This document shows positions 16,307-22,976 of a DNA stretch of 28,839 bases, piece after piece. The DNA lies in assembly GCA_031281925.1 (NCBI GenBank), contig JAITES010000122.1, forward strand, positions 1 through 28,839, given 5' to 3'. The notes under the pieces are model-generated. The model saw nothing but the letters and a program-made list of their open reading frames with translations, had not been told where the DNA came from and ran no database searches. Origin of the DNA: Treponema sp. GTDB lineage: Bacteria > Spirochaetota > Spirochaetia > Treponematales > Breznakiellaceae. Every line of letters begins with the position of its first letter. The stretch's first letter is position 1. Made by a program: the position numbers and the translations under genes.

Positions 16307-17290
16307 TTATTCATCCAACAGCTTTTCTATTACCCGGAGCCGTGCGCTCCCGGACGCGGGATTCGATTCTTTTTCCTCCTTTCGGGGGACAATCCCCTTT
16401 CGGGTGAGGATATTGAGAACCCGTTTTCCCTCACATCTACATATCGGCTCTTCAGGCGGACAGGTACAGTCCCGGTTTTTTTCCCGGAAAAAATATTTAA
16501 CGATCCTGTCTTCCCCCGAATTAAAACTGATAACCCCCATCCTTCCCCCGCTTTCCAGAATCCGGAAAGCGCCCTCAAGAAGATCCTGCAGCCGGGAAAG
16601 CTCTCCATTCACAGCGGCCCTCAAGGCCTGGAATGTCTTAGTAGCCGGATGCACCGGCCCGTGCCTCCCGGCAGGCGGGTAACAGGATTCCACCAGGTCA
16701 GAGAGGGCGGCGCTGCTCTCCAGCCGGGAACGGGAACGGGCCTCCACTATTGCCCGGGCTATTCTGCGGGAAAAACGTTCCCCCGCATTGTTGTAGAGCA
16801 AATCGGCAAGTTCCCTCTCGGGAAGACGCGCCACAAGATCTGCCGCGCTGAGGGGAGAGGAAGGATCTATCCTCATGTCCAGCTTTTCATCCTTGCGGAA
16901 ACTGAAACCTCTTCCCGATTCCTGGTAATGAAACATGGACACGCCAAGATCGAGCAGTACTGTGTCGGGCCTCTTGAACTGAGAAGGAAAAGCGGCAAAA
17001 AAAGATTGGGCCCAGCCGGAATAAAACTGTACACGTTCTCCAAAATCCTTGAGCCGCTCCTTTGCCTTCTCCTGAATCACCGGGTCTGCATCAATCCCGA
17101 TAAGCCTGAGATCCGGGAAGCGGGACAGGAAGGCAAAACTGTGCCCCCCTTCACCCTGGGTTGCATCGACCATCAACTCCCCTTCCTTTCGGGGGGCAAG
17201 GTATTCCAGGCACTCCTCCAGTAAAACCGGCGTATGAACGAATTGCATAAAACTTTGTTTTGTATCCGGTTGAATCTTCAAGCTTAACAT
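16307..17290 (-). CDS. rsmH: 16S rRNA (cytosine-1402-N4) methyltransferase RsmH
   Basis: SAM-dependent methyltransferase (formerly MraW) acting on C1402 in the ribosomal P site. The family N-terminus FVHTPVLLEECLEYL, SAM-binding motif MVDATQGEGGHSFAFL, GIDADP, VLLDLGVSMFHY, GRGFSFRKDEKLDMRID and ATKTFQALRAAVN are all present. The protein has about 327 residues. The ATG at 17288-17290 has AAGGA six bases upstream; it gives a 14-residue extension before the usual MQFVHTP start, which has no ribosome binding site of its own. It lies 9 bases after mraZ. A cysteine cluster near residues 273-287 (CTCPPEEPICRC) is the known RsmH insertion. Confidence 0.96.
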   Translation of the reverse strand: MLSLKIQPDTKQSFMQFVHTPVLLEECLEYLAPRKEGELMVDATQGEGGHSFAFLSRFPDLRLIGIDADPVIQEKAKERLKDFGERVQFYSGWAQSFFAAFPSQFKRPDTVLLDLGVSMFHYQESGRGFSFRKDEKLDMRIDPSSPLSAADLVARLPERELADLLYNNAGERFSRRIARAIVEARSRSRLESSAALSDLVESCYPPAGRHGPVHPATKTFQALRAAVNGELSRLQDLLEGAFRILESGGRMGVISFNSGEDRIVKYFFREKNRDCTCPPEEPICRCEGKRVLNILTRKGIVPRKEEKESNPASGSARLRVIEKLLDE

Positions 17291-17299
17291 CCCCAATCC

Positions 17300-17743
17300 T
17301 TAAAAGGAAATATGACCAATGGCTTTTACAACAATAGGAGTCATCGCCTCATGCTCCCTGTAATAAGCCTCGTATTGATCCTGAGCCCAAATGGCAAGCC
17401 GTTGCCCCATTCCGCAAATCATGCAATCCTTACTGAGGAGCGCATGATCACGGACATTTTGGGGCAGGGCTATACGGCCTGCCTTGTCGACTTCAGCTTC
17501 TGTTGCAGGAGTAATAAACCGGAACTGTGCCCACTCGAGCATTTCCATGTCAAGATTGGGACTGTTCTTGATACTCTCAACAAAAGCTTTCCACGCTTCG
17601 GGAGGAAAAACCCAGATGCATTTCTCGTTCCCCTTGGTTACCCAAACGGTCTCTGTTTCCATGGCGGATCTGAGCCTGGAGGGCAGATTGATCCTGTTCT
17701 TTTCATCCAGGGTCGCTTTCTGCTCTCCAGTCAACAGATTCAT
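17300..17743 (-). CDS. mraZ: Transcriptional regulator MraZ
   Basis: MraZ is an AbrB-fold ring-forming DNA-binding protein that represses its own dcw operon in other bacteria. Two SpoVT/AbrB-like halves are seen, each with a D-x-x-x-R core: TLDEKNRINLPSRLR near the N-terminus and VDKAGRIALPQNVRDHA in the second half. 147 residues, normal length. The ATG at 17741-17743 has GGAG six bases upstream; a TTG four codons earlier is less likely. It is the first gene of the minus-strand array. Three 10-bp-spaced G-rich repeats lie about 76-100 bases before the start and fit autoregulation. Confidence 0.96.
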   Translation of the reverse strand: MNLLTGEQKATLDEKNRINLPSRLRSAMETETVWVTKGNEKCIWVFPPEAWKAFVESIKNSPNLDMEMLEWAQFRFITPATEAEVDKAGRIALPQNVRDHALLSKDCMICGMGQRLAIWAQDQYEAYYREHEAMTPIVVKAIGHISF

Positions 17744-17804
17744 GTGTTTCTCCAAACCACGAACACAAAGAAATTGGTTATACGATACCGCTTACAGCGA
17801 CTTA

Positions 17805-17810
17805 TGTATA
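17805..17810 (-). promoter_or_regulatory. Candidate extended -10 of the mraZ promoter
   Basis: On the minus strand TG, one base, TATACA gives an extended -10 (four of six to TATAAT). No good -35 lies 16-18 bases upstream; that space is taken by the G-rich MraZ-type repeats. A start about 17798 would give a leader of about 55 bases to the mraZ ATG. This is a motif match by eye only. Confidence 0.4.
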
Positions 17811-17818
17811 ACATTTCC

Positions 17819-17843
17819 CCCCACTATGACCTACTTTTCCCCA
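17819..17843 (-). promoter_or_regulatory. Candidate MraZ operator: three 10-bp-spaced repeats
   Basis: On the minus strand TGGGG, TAGGT and TGGGG begin exactly ten bases apart (their first T at 17843, 17833 and 17823), with a further overlapping TGGGT at 17847. Known MraZ sites in Escherichia coli are TGGGN repeats with five-base spacers, that is the same 10-bp period, in front of mraZ. Position, period and sequence agree. They sit immediately upstream of the candidate -10, where bound MraZ would block RNA polymerase. Confidence 0.75.
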
Positions 17844-17919
17844 CCCACTTCCTGTATATCATATCATATTCTCCCTGTAAACAGAAAAACGGAAAAAAAA
17901 TTATAGTTAGCTGCGTTTT

Positions 17920-17948
17920 TTGGCCGGTGTCCTATACACACGTATAGT
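17920..17948 (+). promoter_or_regulatory. Candidate promoter with overlapping operator dyad
   Basis: TTGGCC, a 17-base spacer and TATAGT (17943-17948) form a plausible sigma-70 promoter for the plus-strand two-gene unit, with a start near 17955. A dyad CTATAC-ACAC-GTATAG (17932-17947) covers the end of the spacer and most of the -10. Such placement is typical of a repressor site. Both are pattern matches without experimental support. Confidence 0.45.
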
Positions 17949-17982
17949 TTATTAATTTCTCCTTCAGGATTAAACTTTTTTT

Positions 17983-18222
17983 ATGTTCATGGAAGAGTAT
18001 TTCATTGTGTTTCCCGAAGGCGATGTCCAGGAGATCCCCGGAAAGCTTCCCGTCAACGGGATAGTGGACATCAACGGGAATGTCCTTCCCCTCCCCCTTT
18101 CTACGAACAGGATGATAGCCTACCGGATTGCGGGTATACGCACAAAAACCGCCAAAGGAAGCTCCGAAACCTACCATCTGCTGGAACTTTTGAGCGCGGA
18201 AGATCTTCTGGAATATACATGA
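17983..18222 (+). CDS. Conserved-looking small protein of unknown function
   Basis: 79 residues, beta-rich and acidic, with no membrane segment or signal. It starts MFMEEYFIVFPEGDVQEIP and contains a proline-rich hinge VLPLPLSTNRMIAYRIAG and a C-terminal helix SETYHLLELLSAEDLLEYT. I do not recognise the family. It overlaps the next gene by four bases (ATGA), so the two are translationally coupled and likely act together. AGGA lies 12 bases before this ATG; a second ATG two codons on is possible. It is divergent from mraZ across a 239-base spacer. Confidence 0.75.
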   Translation: MFMEEYFIVFPEGDVQEIPGKLPVNGIVDINGNVLPLPLSTNRMIAYRIAGIRTKTAKGSSETYHLLELLSAEDLLEYT

Positions 18223-18935
18223 AAAAGGCAGCCCTGCGGCAAAAAACAGCCCCCCTGCATCACTCCATAGGGACCGAGCGGGAATCAAGCCTGCACCGGG
18301 CGCTAAAATACCGCTATGCGGGTGAAACAGGACAAACCGAATATGAACTGGAGAACTATGTCTGCGATGTCTATACCGGCGGAGGGGAAGCTCTGGAGAT
18401 CCAGACAGGGAGTTTCGGCCCCCTCGACGGGAAACTCCGCTCTCTCTGCCGCCTCTCCCCTGTGCGGATCATCCATCCGGTAGTGATTCACAAATATATC
18501 GAACTCTATGATACGGAGGGAAGCCTAATCCGCAGCCGCAAGAGTAACCGGGACGGCAGCGTCTGGGATCTCTTCAAAAACCTGCTCTACGCCCCGGAAC
18601 TGCCCCTTCTTCCCTCTCTTGTCATAGAACTGGCGCTGATTGACGTGAAGGAAACAAGGGTGGACGACGGCAAAGGTTCCTGGCGGCGCAGGGGCGCAAG
18701 CATCCGTGACCGGGAACTCCTTGCCTGGCATGAGTCAATAGAACTTAAAAACATCTCCGATTACCGGCGTTTTGCTCCATTTGCCCCCGAAACGGAGTTT
18801 ACCGTCCGGGATCTGGCAAAACAGGCCCGAATCCAGGCTCCCCTTGCCGGCAAAACGCTCTATGTACTGAACAAAATCGGGATTGTTAAACGGGTTGGGA
18901 AACAGGGAAGAGCTATTCTGTATTCGCAGGTATAA
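18219..18935 (+). CDS. Putative PD-(D/E)XK-like nuclease with C-terminal winged helix
   Basis: 238 residues, no membrane segment. The N-terminal half has an early Glu in a helix (TERESSLHRALKYRY), then YVCDVYTGG, and EALEIQTGSFGPLDGKL nine residues later, that is D-x(n)-E-x-Q. This spacing matches the PD-(D/E)XK nuclease core with Gln in place of the usual Lys. The C-terminal 60 residues (FTVRDLAKQARIQAPLAG, LYVLNKIGIVKRVGKQGRA) look like a winged helix with a wing hairpin. The architecture suggests a DNA-acting protein; catalytic activity is uncertain. It is coupled to the 79-residue protein before it and ends at a strong terminator. Homology is inferred by eye. Confidence 0.7.
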   Translation: MKKAALRQKTAPLHHSIGTERESSLHRALKYRYAGETGQTEYELENYVCDVYTGGGEALEIQTGSFGPLDGKLRSLCRLSPVRIIHPVVIHKYIELYDTEGSLIRSRKSNRDGSVWDLFKNLLYAPELPLLPSLVIELALIDVKETRVDDGKGSWRRRGASIRDRELLAWHESIELKNISDYRRFAPFAPETEFTVRDLAKQARIQAPLAGKTLYVLNKIGIVKRVGKQGRAILYSQV

Positions 18936-18941
18936 GTACAA

Positions 18942-18995
18942 AAAAAGGCAACAAGCCGCCACGCCTCATCTGCAAGCGCCGCCTGTTGCCTTTTT
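18942..18995. terminator. Bidirectional hairpin terminator
   Basis: AAAAAGGCAACA (18942-18953) is the perfect reverse complement of TGTTGCCTTTTT (18984-18995). The arms give a 12-bp stem with A tract on one side and T tract on the other, so it can end transcription in both directions. It lies between the convergent plus-strand unknown unit and the minus-strand flaA gene, seven bases after the former's stop. Confidence 0.9.
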
Positions 18996-19009
18996 AAGAT
19001 CGCGCGGTT

Positions 19010-19732
19010 TTACCACGCGTCGTTCATGTCGTCGGGGTCGCGGTTGTCTTCGGCAAAGAGGTCTACCGTTGCCCGGAGGTCATCCAGGTAGATGTAATAA
19101 CTGCCGAAGGCCTCCATGGGATCACAATCAATACGGAAACCCGTTACCTTGAGGCCCAACTGATTATTGTAATGGTAATTCCGCTGGACGATGCCGTTTA
19201 TCCCGTCTTCCGCCTGGGGAGGAATGGCCACGGTAAGCCTTTTCCAGCCCTGGAAGTTGAGGGTGCCCACATAAAGTTCATAGGGTCTGCCGAAAAAGTC
19301 TTCGATAAGGATCTTGAGTTCATGGTTGTAGTTACGTCCTACCACCCAGACGGAGATTGTCTTGGTGATCCCCTCAATTGGAATGGGCCTTAAGGGATAG
19401 AGCGTAAAACTTGTGTGTCCGCGGCGGAGGAAATCGACCCGGGTACCCAGGACATACCTGTCGGGAATATCCATTCCCTCTTCTTCTTCCAAAGGCACTT
19501 TACCCGCCGGGGCGCCCGCAAAAAGCCTTGTAGTCGTATATCCCGTATCGGTTGACATGGAGGAAGCCCAATATCCGTCATGCTCGAACTTTTCAACGGA
19601 GACCTCTTTCAGTTTCTGCTGAGCCGTATCAATACCGATTAACTCCGCCTGGGGAGCATCGCTGTCATCAGACTGGGCAAATGCAAATCCGGCGCATACC
19701 AGAACAAGGGCAATAATTACTGCACGTTTCAT
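19010..19732 (-). CDS. flaA: Flagellar filament outer layer protein FlaA (copy next to aldolase cluster, distal)
   Basis: FlaA forms the sheath layer around the FlaB core of spirochaete periplasmic flagella. The protein has 240 residues with a cleavable signal peptide MKRAVIIALVLVCAGFAFA, predicted cleavage before Gln. The mature part has FlaA-type features: ITKTISVWVVGRNYNHELKI, GTLNFQGWKRLTVAIPP, and GSYYIYLDDLRATVD near the end. GGAAGGAG eight bases before the ATG fixes the start; longer upstream frames are not needed. It follows a second flaA by 22 bases and shares its promoter. The C-terminus is acidic (EDNRDPDDMNDAW). Confidence 0.88.
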   Translation of the reverse strand: MKRAVIIALVLVCAGFAFAQSDDSDAPQAELIGIDTAQQKLKEVSVEKFEHDGYWASSMSTDTGYTTTRLFAGAPAGKVPLEEEEGMDIPDRYVLGTRVDFLRRGHTSFTLYPLRPIPIEGITKTISVWVVGRNYNHELKILIEDFFGRPYELYVGTLNFQGWKRLTVAIPPQAEDGINGIVQRNYHYNNQLGLKVTGFRIDCDPMEAFGSYYIYLDDLRATVDLFAEDNRDPDDMNDAW

Positions 19733-19754
19733 CTTTATAACTCCTTCCAAGCCG

Positions 19755-20534
19755 TTAATTCGAAGATCCATTGCCGGAACCATCCCAGAGCTGTTTTACA
19801 TACTCAGGATCCGCCAGTTCATCCCCATCGTAGAGGGATTCAAAAGTATCCGTAAGGATCTTGAACTGGTTAAAGTAAATATAGAAATCATTGACCCTTT
19901 CGACCGGCTGTGTCCAGATACGGAATTTGATGAATTTCAGGCTTTCGAGGCGTGGAAGTACCCTCTTGTACTGGGGAATATGGTTGGGGATGTTGGTTCT
20001 GATGTTTCGCCAGCCCGTATACCCGATATTTCCGAAGCGGAGGTTGTGCACCACTCCCTGATAGTCCCGGACATACGCTTCTATGTAATAGTTAAGGTTG
20101 GAACCCCATACCCACATATCCAAATACTGAGTGCGGCCGGGAAGAGGTATCTCGTACCGTACTTCATCGCCGTCATCATTGGCCTTCGTAGCATAGACAT
20201 CGATCCAGTTGTAACCCCGGCGGTCAAAATTACCGTTGATGCCCAGGCTCTTGGGCTTTTCTTCCTGATTTGCCATGGCCGCCTTCTTATAGATAGCCGT
20301 GGGCCAGGTTTCTACAGCGGCCAGCTTAGGATATTCATCGGTAACATTCCCTTCGTCATCCGTCTCTTTGTGGGTAAACTTGCTTGCCGTAGCCTTCCAT
20401 GTAAGACCGGATGAACCGCTAAAATCCTCAATGACCCTGGATTCAAGATTGACGGTAGTTTCATCGCCAAATACCGGCAAACCCAGACTTGCCATCAGAA
20501 TAAGGCAGATAGCCCCGATACCATTATGTTTCAT
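19755..20534 (-). CDS. flaA: Flagellar filament outer layer protein FlaA (promoter-proximal copy)
   Basis: 259 residues with an N-terminal signal peptide (MKHNGIGAICLILMASLGLPVFG). FlaA family traits are SRVIEDFSGSSGLTWKATAS after the signal, RTQYLDMWVWGSNLNYYIEAY, GNIGYTGWRNIRTNIPNHIP, and VNDFYIYFNQFKILTDTFE near the end. The layout parallels the neighbouring copy (W-x-W-G-x-N-x-x-Y-x-x-E / G-W-R-x-x-x-x-x-I-P / Y-I-Y-F), showing paralogy by divergence rather than recent duplication. AAAGGAG seven bases before ATG supports the start. It is first after a consensus promoter and probably among the highly expressed genes here. Confidence 0.88.
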   Translation of the reverse strand: MKHNGIGAICLILMASLGLPVFGDETTVNLESRVIEDFSGSSGLTWKATASKFTHKETDDEGNVTDEYPKLAAVETWPTAIYKKAAMANQEEKPKSLGINGNFDRRGYNWIDVYATKANDDGDEVRYEIPLPGRTQYLDMWVWGSNLNYYIEAYVRDYQGVVHNLRFGNIGYTGWRNIRTNIPNHIPQYKRVLPRLESLKFIKFRIWTQPVERVNDFYIYFNQFKILTDTFESLYDGDELADPEYVKQLWDGSGNGSSN

Positions 20535-20598
20535 TCAAATACTCCTTTGACCCAGATCCATCCATGAATCTGTTATTGGGAAACGAGATCTTAGCCTC

Positions 20599-20627
20599 AT
20601 TATATTTCCTTCTTGTGTTTTTGTCAA
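20599..20627 (-). promoter_or_regulatory. Consensus sigma-70 promoter for the flaA pair
   Basis: On the minus strand TTGACA (20622-20627), a 17-base spacer and TATAAT (20599-20604) match the housekeeping consensus at all twelve positions with ideal spacing. The start should be near 20592, giving a leader of about 58 bases to the flaA ATG. Confidence 0.93.
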
Positions 20628-20672
20628 ACCTTCCGTCCATTATCGGCACAAAAACCATTTTTTTGATACCCC

Positions 20673-21665
20673 TCAACCGGTCTGCCAGGACCTTTCGGTA
20701 AAAGATTTCAGGAGCTTTTTGAAACCCTTATTTTCTATACGTTTTGGCAGAAATTTCATCTTTGAAGGTATGCTCCTTCCCCTTAGCTCTGCCAGAGGAC
20801 CGGAATTTTTTATGCCCAAAACCATGGGAACGATCAGAGTCCAGTGGGAATCATCAAAAATAACGCAGGTATTCCGGCTTGTTTTGTCAGGATCGATCCA
20901 GGAAAAGAGAATTACCGGTATATTGAGGTTGCGGTTGAGGAATTCCGGCGCATGACCGGCCAGAATGACACAGGATACATCGTCGAAACTGGAATATTCT
21001 TCCCTGGAGCTGATCATTTCAGGTTCCCTCTGATATCCCTGCTCCCTGAGGGCCAGACGGAAGGCTTCCTGCTGCCCGGAAAGCGGAAGAGTGTTGTAAA
21101 AAACGAGGATGCGCCCCTCTCCCTGGGCCAAAAGACCCGCGGCAAGGCCCGCCCGGTAATAATCCGCGTTCCGGTCGGCGCTGAACCACAGTAAAGATGA
21201 ATTTGCGGAAGCGGGGACTTGAGCTCTTCCGGAAGGCTGTCTGGGATCGTCTCCCAGGATTCCGGCGTCTATCTCCGGATATTTTTCCGAATATCGCCTG
21301 AGGCTGCCGGCATAACGACTGGGAGCGATAACGCAGAAAGGCCGGGGAGAGGCGTCCTCCAGAGCCAGAACAACGATGTCGGCCCCGGCATTTTCCGCAA
21401 TGGTAACAGCCTTTACCGGTCTTAATAGCCTCAATGAGGCCTCAAGCCTGGAAAAGAGAAGCCTTTTGGGCCCGTAGAGCGCGGAAAAGTAGGCGTCGTT
21501 CACCACGAGTACCGGATCACGAAGGTAAAAAAGGACGGCAAAGAAGATGATTGGGGTAATTATCAGGACGGCGCAGAGCAGTTTCCACAAGAAACTTCGT
21601 TTCTTTTTCGATTTGGTTTTTTGAGTCTTCAATTTTTTGCTCTTTATACCACCATCATTGACCAT
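20673..21665 (-). CDS. Membrane-anchored protein with periplasmic-binding-like fold
   Basis: 330 residues. A basic, low-complexity N-terminus (KSKKLKTQKTKSKKKRS) precedes one membrane span (WKLLCAVLIITPIIFFAVLFYL), so the rest is periplasmic. That part reads like a type I periplasmic-binding fold: VKAVTIAENAGADIVVLAL, PFCVIAPSRYAGSLRRY, ADYYRAGLAAGLLAQGEGRILVFYN split over two strands, and VSCVILAGHAPEFLN. Similarity to LacI/Bmp-type domains is suggested by this alternation but no ligand residues can be named. An AGG seven bases before the ATG fits. It is upstream of the flaA pair on the same strand, separated by 138 bases with their own promoter. Function unknown. Confidence 0.8.
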   Translation of the reverse strand: MVNDGGIKSKKLKTQKTKSKKKRSFLWKLLCAVLIITPIIFFAVLFYLRDPVLVVNDAYFSALYGPKRLLFSRLEASLRLLRPVKAVTIAENAGADIVVLALEDASPRPFCVIAPSRYAGSLRRYSEKYPEIDAGILGDDPRQPSGRAQVPASANSSLLWFSADRNADYYRAGLAAGLLAQGEGRILVFYNTLPLSGQQEAFRLALREQGYQREPEMISSREEYSSFDDVSCVILAGHAPEFLNRNLNIPVILFSWIDPDKTSRNTCVIFDDSHWTLIVPMVLGIKNSGPLAELRGRSIPSKMKFLPKRIENKGFKKLLKSFTERSWQTG

Positions 21666-21686
21666 TATAAGCCTTTCGCCTAGTAT
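21658..21686 (+). promoter_or_regulatory. Candidate promoter for the aldolase gene
   Basis: TTGACC (21658-21663), a 17-base spacer and TAGTAT (21681-21686) form a reasonable sigma-70 promoter with a start near 21693. The -35 overlaps the first codons of the divergent minus-strand gene, so the two transcripts probably compete for the same region. Confidence 0.6.
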
Positions 21687-21717
21687 TGAAGTATCTTAAC
21701 TCATTAAGGAGTATATC

Positions 21718-22716
21718 ATGACCAGCTATAGGGAGTTGGGCCTGGTAAATACCAAGGCCCTCTTTGAAAAAGCCGTAAAAGGCGGCTATGCTCTTCCTGC
21801 CTACAATTTTAACAATATGGAACAGATGCAGGCAATCATCCAGGCCTGTGTGGAAACCAGGTCTCCGGTAATTCTTCAGGTCTCTTCCGGCGCCAGGAAA
21901 TACGCCAACCAGAATCTGTTGAAAAACATGGCCAAGGGAGCGGTGGAATATGCCCATGAACTGGGCTGCGATATTCCCATCGTCCTGCACCTCGACCACG
22001 GCGACAGCTTTGAACTCTGTAAGGACTGTATCGAAACCGGTTTTTCCAGCGTGATGATAGACGGTTCCCACCTTCCCTACGATGAAAACGTGGCATTGAC
22101 CCGCAAAGTGGTGGATTTTGCCCATGCCCAGAAGGATTATGTTACCGTGGAAGGGGAACTCGGCGTTCTGGCCGGCGTTGAAGACGATGTTTCCGCCGAG
22201 CACAGCCACTATACCCAGCCTTCCGAAGTTATCGATTTTGTCAGCAAGACAAAGGTAGATTCCCTGGCCATTTCCATTGGAACCAGCCACGGCCGGGCAA
22301 AATTCAAGCCGGAACAGTGCACCAGGGACGCCAACGGCATACTGATCCCTCCCCCGCTCCGCTTCGACATCCTGGAAGAGATCGAAAAGCAGATTCCCGG
22401 CTTCCCCATCGTGCTCCACGGTTCCTCATCGGTACCCATTGAGTATGTGCAAATTATCGAAAAATTCGGCGGTAAGCTTAGCGACTCGGTGGGCATCCCC
22501 GAAGAGCAGCTCCGCAAGGCCGCAAAGAGCGCGGTCTGCAAGATCAACATCGATTCCGACGGACGGCTCGCCATGACCGCCATGATCCGCAAGGTCTTTG
22601 CGGAAAAACCCGACGAGTTTGACCCCCGCAAGTATCTGGGGCCGGCCCGGGATGAACTCAAGAAGCTCTACGCTCACAAGAACAAAAACGTTCTGGGTTC
22701 CGCGGGGCAGGTTTGA
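21718..22716 (+). CDS. fba: Class II fructose-bisphosphate aldolase
   Basis: Zinc-dependent aldolase interconverting fructose 1,6-bisphosphate with glyceraldehyde 3-phosphate and dihydroxyacetone phosphate. Metal and substrate motifs are visible: HLDHGDSFE (catalytic Asp and Zn His at about residues 102-103), VEGELGVLAG, the SIGTSHG stretch with a Zn His, LHGSSSVP with another Zn His, and KINIDSDGR for phosphate binding. 332 residues, full length. AAGGAG six bases before ATG. It stands alone between a divergent gene and a terminator. Codon usage looks biased to C/G-ending codons, as expected for high expression. Confidence 0.96.
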   Translation: MTSYRELGLVNTKALFEKAVKGGYALPAYNFNNMEQMQAIIQACVETRSPVILQVSSGARKYANQNLLKNMAKGAVEYAHELGCDIPIVLHLDHGDSFELCKDCIETGFSSVMIDGSHLPYDENVALTRKVVDFAHAQKDYVTVEGELGVLAGVEDDVSAEHSHYTQPSEVIDFVSKTKVDSLAISIGTSHGRAKFKPEQCTRDANGILIPPPLRFDILEEIEKQIPGFPIVLHGSSSVPIEYVQIIEKFGGKLSDSVGIPEEQLRKAAKSAVCKINIDSDGRLAMTAMIRKVFAEKPDEFDPRKYLGPARDELKKLYAHKNKNVLGSAGQV

Positions 22717-22744
22717 TTTGTTCCGTAGCCGAAACCTTTGCTGA

Positions 22745-22805
22745 GCCCCACGCCGTGCTGCATCAAACCGGACACATGCTCACCGGTTCGCATGCCGTGC
22801 GGGGC
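22745..22805. repeat. Long imperfect inverted repeat downstream of fba
   Basis: GCCCC (22745-22749) pairs with GGGGC (22801-22805), and an inner perfect AACCGG (22766-22771)/CCGGTT (22783-22788) closes an 11-base loop. Segments between are partly complementary (CGTG/GCAT blocks). There is no T tract, so it is not a simple terminator. It may be a REP-like mRNA 3' element protecting fba. No second copy is seen in the window. Confidence 0.5.
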
Positions 22806-22847
22806 GGGTCAGGTTTAGTTTAATTATTATTTTCCGTCAGGGAGCAG

Positions 22848-22897
22848 AAGGCGAAAAGGGAATAGAGGCTTTTCCTCATTTTCTTTTTCGCCTTTTT
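22848..22897 (+). terminator. Rho-independent terminator after fba
   Basis: AAGGCGAAAA (22848-22857) pairs with TTTTCGCCTT (22885-22894) and is followed by TTT. Inside the loop a small GAGG-CTTTT-CCTC hairpin is nested. It lies about 130 bases after the fba stop and about 80 before the next gene. Confidence 0.7.
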
Positions 22898-22930
22898 CTT
22901 TGCCGGGACATTTGGACTGTTCCGGTGCCT

Positions 22931-22959
22931 TTCCAAAACGGCGGGAATATTGTTATAGT
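22931..22959 (+). promoter_or_regulatory. Candidate extended -10 promoter of the coiled-coil nuclease gene
   Basis: TTCCAA, a 17-base spacer and TATAGT (22954-22959) preceded by TG and one base make an extended -10 promoter. The start would be near 22966, only about 11 bases before the ATG, with the ribosome binding site AGGAG just inside the leader. Confidence 0.5.
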
Positions 22960-22976
22960 TAGAACAGGAGTCAATT

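Noticed and set aside
17851..17870. AT-rich repeated TATCATAT as a possible replication-origin or DnaA region
   Set aside because: No TTATCCACA-type DnaA boxes are visible and no dnaA, dnaN or gyrB genes are present.
21655..22419. 254-codon antisense open frame opposite fba
   Set aside because: Mirror frame of a highly biased gene; it has no domain or start signal and overlaps the fba promoter.
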